Part shown: positions 61,909 to 64,000 of the stretch, one piece after another
How positions within the stretch are numbered: position 1 is the stretch's first letter
Layout: each line of letters starts with the position of its first letter
DNA from: Nocardia nova
Lineage (GTDB): Bacteria > Actinomycetota > Actinomycetes > Mycobacteriales > Mycobacteriaceae
Reading direction: 5' to 3'
Assembly: GCF_002933465.1 (NCBI RefSeq)
Contig: NZ_PSZE01000011.1
Span: 124,001-188,000, forward strand
Length of the DNA stretch: 64,000 nucleotides
Position numbers and translations under genes: made by a program
Notes under the pieces: model-generated
What the model was told of the DNA's origin: nothing
The model's database searches: none
Seen by the model: the letters and a program-made list of their open reading frames with translations, nothing else

Positions 61909-63063
61909 TCAGGGGCAGCCGGGCTGGAACGGGTAGCACGCGTGCCCGGGTGTCGAGGGCGGCACGGTGCGTTCCGGCGCCGGGGTGTAGTGCGAGGTGG
62001 TCGTCGTGGTGGGGTGACCGGTGGCGGGTGCGTGGCTGGGGCCGGACCCGGAACCGCCGCCCGCGGTGCACATGGCCGCCAAGGCCAGCACCACGACGAG
62101 AACGCCCAGCAGAACCAGTGGTACCAGGCTGCGGTTGCGGCTGCGCCGGGGCGGGGCGGCGGGTGGGCGCGGATCGAAGGGCACCGAATAGGGTTGCTGG
62201 TTCTGCCCATAGGCCGGCGCGGGCCCTCCGGGGCCCGAAACGGCTGCGGCCACGGGCTGGGGGACGGGGCCGGGCGCGGGCTGCGGCGCCGGATTCGGGC
62301 GAGCCATCGATACCGGCCCACCACCCGGCGACATCGGCGCGGCGGCGGCGACCGGGGCACCGGCCGGGCGCGGCCCGGGAATGGGCGCCCCCGCCGGTGG
62401 TTTCGGGCCGCGGGTCGGTACGGGGTTCGGCGGCGGGGGAGTGCGGTCCAGCCGCGCGGGAAAGCCCTCCGCGGTGAGATCGGAATGCGTTGCGGCCGCG
62501 GCGAATCCGAGCGCGGCCAGTGCCTGGCCGACCTGCGTCGCATCCCAGGTGTCGGGTGCGTCCGCGGTGATCCGGCTGAAATAGGTGCGCAACGCCGCGG
62601 GACCATCGCCGAGGACGACATCGATACCGTCTGGGAGATCACCCTTTTCCAGTGCGACCCGGCTGCTCAATTGCGGCATGACCAGCACCATGCCGGTCAC
62701 CCCGACCCGCTCCCGGCCGGGGGCGCCGCGCAACAGTTCGGCGATCTCACCGGTGCGGGCGCGGATCTCGGTCATCGGTTCGGTTCCGGCCTCGGTTCCG
62801 GCCAGCGGCGCGATGCGGTCGTCGATGGTCCAGGGCCGGTACCCGGAGACGGTGAGCGTGCCGCTCGCCCGTTCGGTGAAGTCCTTGATCACGACGACCA
62901 CGCAGGTCTTGGGCGTCCAGACGATCGCGTCGGCGGCGCCGGCCGCGACCACCGCGATACCGGGTAACGCGTGTGTGCCGGTCCAGGTTTTCAGCCAGTT
63001 CGCCACCGTCCGTTCGGAATTGGACAGCCGCGACGGGTCGTCGTTGCGAACCTTCACCAACAT
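61909..63063 (-). CDS. Single-pass membrane protein with nuclease-related-like N-terminus and Pro-rich linker
   Basis: A 384-residue protein of unknown function. Residues 1-60 include SRLSNSERTVANWLKTW and DAIVWTPKTCVVVVIKDF, a layout like NERD (nuclease-related) domains with an Asp and a VxxK, though the middle acidic residue is missing, so activity is doubtful. About 110 residues very rich in Pro, Gly and Ala follow, then an RRSRNR stop-transfer cluster, one helix (LVPLVLLGVLVVVLALAAMC) and a Thr/Pro-rich tail ending in HACYPFQPGCP. ATG 63063 (MLVKVRND) is preferred to the longer frame. Downstream of ctaB, convergent. Confidence 0.7.
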   Translation of the reverse strand: MLVKVRNDDPSRLSNSERTVANWLKTWTGTHALPGIAVVAAGAADAIVWTPKTCVVVVIKDFTERASGTLTVSGYRPWTIDDRIAPLAGTEAGTEPMTEIRARTGEIAELLRGAPGRERVGVTGMVLVMPQLSSRVALEKGDLPDGIDVVLGDGPAALRTYFSRITADAPDTWDATQVGQALAALGFAAAATHSDLTAEGFPARLDRTPPPPNPVPTRGPKPPAGAPIPGPRPAGAPVAAAAPMSPGGGPVSMARPNPAPQPAPGPVPQPVAAAVSGPGGPAPAYGQNQQPYSVPFDPRPPAAPPRRSRNRSLVPLVLLGVLVVVLALAAMCTAGGGSGSGPSHAPATGHPTTTTTSHYTPAPERTVPPSTPGHACYPFQPGCP

Positions 63064-63208
63064 CTGGATCAACCCCTGACCGATGCCTGTTCTGCCGGCC
63101 GCCCCGAGCGACCGCCCGACCACCGTACGACGGTACGGCGAAGCGGGCGAATCGGCTTGGGCGGCAGCACAGATCATCCACCATGGGCCGGCCCGGGTCC
63201 GCGGCGGG

Positions 63209-63811
63209 TCACCCCTGCCGATGCCAGGCGAGGTATCCGTCCGGGCGCACCTGTACCTGCGTGCCTGCGGTGGCCGCGTAGTCGGTGAAGGCGTGGCCGT
63301 CGACGGCGATCAGCTGATCGGGTTCGGGCCGATGGCCGGGCGTGACGATCGAATACGCCCGCACCCCGGCGTCTTCTGTGGCCGAGGCGGGCGCGCCGAA
63401 GGTCAGGTGGGTCGCGTGCGGGCCCCGGAACAGGTCGAACAGGCGCAGCGCGCTGCCGTCGCCGCGCCGCAGCGGAGCGTCGGGCGCACGGTCGCCGGCG
63501 CTGAGCCGGGCGGTGTCGGCCGCATCGCGGTAGCTGATGTCGAGCTGGTGGGTGTCGGTGCCACGGTGCATCGCGTCCTCGTGTCCCTCCAGATGTTTAT
63601 CGAGCAGTGCCGTGCTGATGCCGAGTACCCGCTGTGCGACGCCCCGGCGTTCGGGCTCGTAGGTTTCGAGCGGGCCGAGGTCGCCGTCGAGCGCGGCGGC
63701 CAGTTTCCAGCCCAGGTGGTAGGCGTCTTGGATACTGGTGTTCATCCCCTGCCCACCGGTGGGCGGATGGACGTGCGCGGCATCGCCGGCCAGGAAAACC
63801 CGCCGCGCGCC
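63209..63811 (-). pseudogene. FAD-dependent aromatic hydroxylase, C-terminal fragment
   Basis: The frame contains RRVFLAGDAAHVHPPTGGQG, then MNTSIQDAYHLGWKLAAAL, the GDAAH flavin motif of phenol/polyketide hydroxylases, followed by a thioredoxin-like tail ending VQVRPDGYLAWHRQG. About 300 N-terminal residues, including the GxGxxG motif, are missing: upstream of ARR on this strand the sequence is the antisense of a TetR gene. The 178-residue frame from ATG 63745 begins inside the motif region and would not make a working enzyme. Confidence 0.8.
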
Positions 63812-64000
63812 GGCTGTTCGCCGAACGCGGCTATCTGAACACCAAGATCACCGACATCACCGCGGCGGCCGGACGGTCGGCCGGATCGTTCTACAACCAC
63901 TTCGACGGGAAGGAACAACTACTGCAGGCGCTGCTGGAGACTTTGCCGCCGAAGGGGATACGTCGGCCGAGGCGAGTGCGCACGATCCCGATTTCACCAA
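63802..64000 (+). pseudogene. TetR regulator fragment, N-terminally truncated and frameshifted
   Basis: AARRLFAERGYLNTKITDIT and AAAGRSAGSFYNHFDGKEQL are the helix-turn-helix of a TetR regulator, but there is no start codon before it: upstream is the flavin hydroxylase fragment on the other strand. Near 63940-63944 the frame slips; FAAEGDTSAEASAHDPDFT in the next frame continues the protein, as if one base were lost. The right end is cut by the window. Confidence 0.75.

Overview
The window looks like a chromosomal segment of a high-GC actinobacterium of the mycolata, most probably Nocardia. GC is near 68%, GTG starts are common, and gene order follows the Mycobacterium/Nocardia core: rpoZ-coaBC-metK-priA-def-fmt-rsmB-rpe-ribE-ribBA-ribH, then uvrC-rapZ-yvcK-whiA-gap-pgk-tpiA-secG, then pgl-opcA-zwf-tal-tkt facing ctaB. 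The genus is inferred from gene order and protein resemblance, not from a database search.

Layout. 0-5 kb: the rpoZ end, coenzyme A synthesis (coaBC), S-adenosylmethionine synthesis (metK, with a clear terminator) and an actinobacterial PriA with a degenerate motor and a long insert. 5-7.7 kb: a divergent NmrA-like reductase/TetR pair, a PadR regulator and a small unknown protein. 7.8-11 kb: def-fmt-rsmB, a tightly coupled translation and rRNA block. 11-14.6 kb: a YeiH-type transporter divergent from its LysR regulator, and a SigF-type sigma factor with its anti-sigma kinase. 14.6-19.3 kb: rpe and the riboflavin genes. 19.3-30.4 kb: a mixed region with gamma-glutamyltransferase, an asparagine-type permease, an ABC ATPase, a KstD-like flavoprotein, a YcaQ-like protein, a bile-acid-symporter-like carrier and a LysR. 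30.4-39.2 kb: the conserved uvrC-to-tpiA block.

Two accessory blocks flank secG. The first (39.2-48.6 kb) separates tpiA from secG, which are almost adjacent in M. tuberculosis. It holds a methyltransferase, a P450, a fused E1 alpha-beta 2-oxoacid dehydrogenase, an LLM monooxygenase/FMN reductase pair, and a TetR-Old Yellow Enzyme-SDR operon; the SDR is frameshifted. The second (48.8-53.8 kb) separates secG from pgl. It holds an MFS transporter whose reading frame runs antisense through secG, a LysR regulator, a flavin reductase, another SDR, an epoxide-hydrolase-like enzyme and a tautomerase-like protein. Flavin supply, flavin monooxygenation, ene reduction, ketone/alcohol interconversion and epoxide opening suggest breakdown or detoxification of hydrophobic carbonyl compounds; this is inference.

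The oxidative pentose phosphate operon (tkt, tal, zwf, opcA, pgl, all on the minus strand) supplies NADPH, which many of the accessory oxidoreductases would use. The right end holds two broken genes joined head to head: the C-terminal part of a FAD aromatic hydroxylase and the HTH part of a TetR regulator.

The clearest unexplained signals are regulatory palindromes next to divergent regulator/target pairs (about 6.1, 12.25, 23.3, 27.04, 45.9, 50.01 and 52.36 kb), two exact DnaA boxes upstream of gap, a tandem repeat apparently grown from the 3' end of a LysR gene, and the rearrangement marks around secG and at the right end. I see no tRNA, rRNA, CRISPR array, insertion sequence or prophage.
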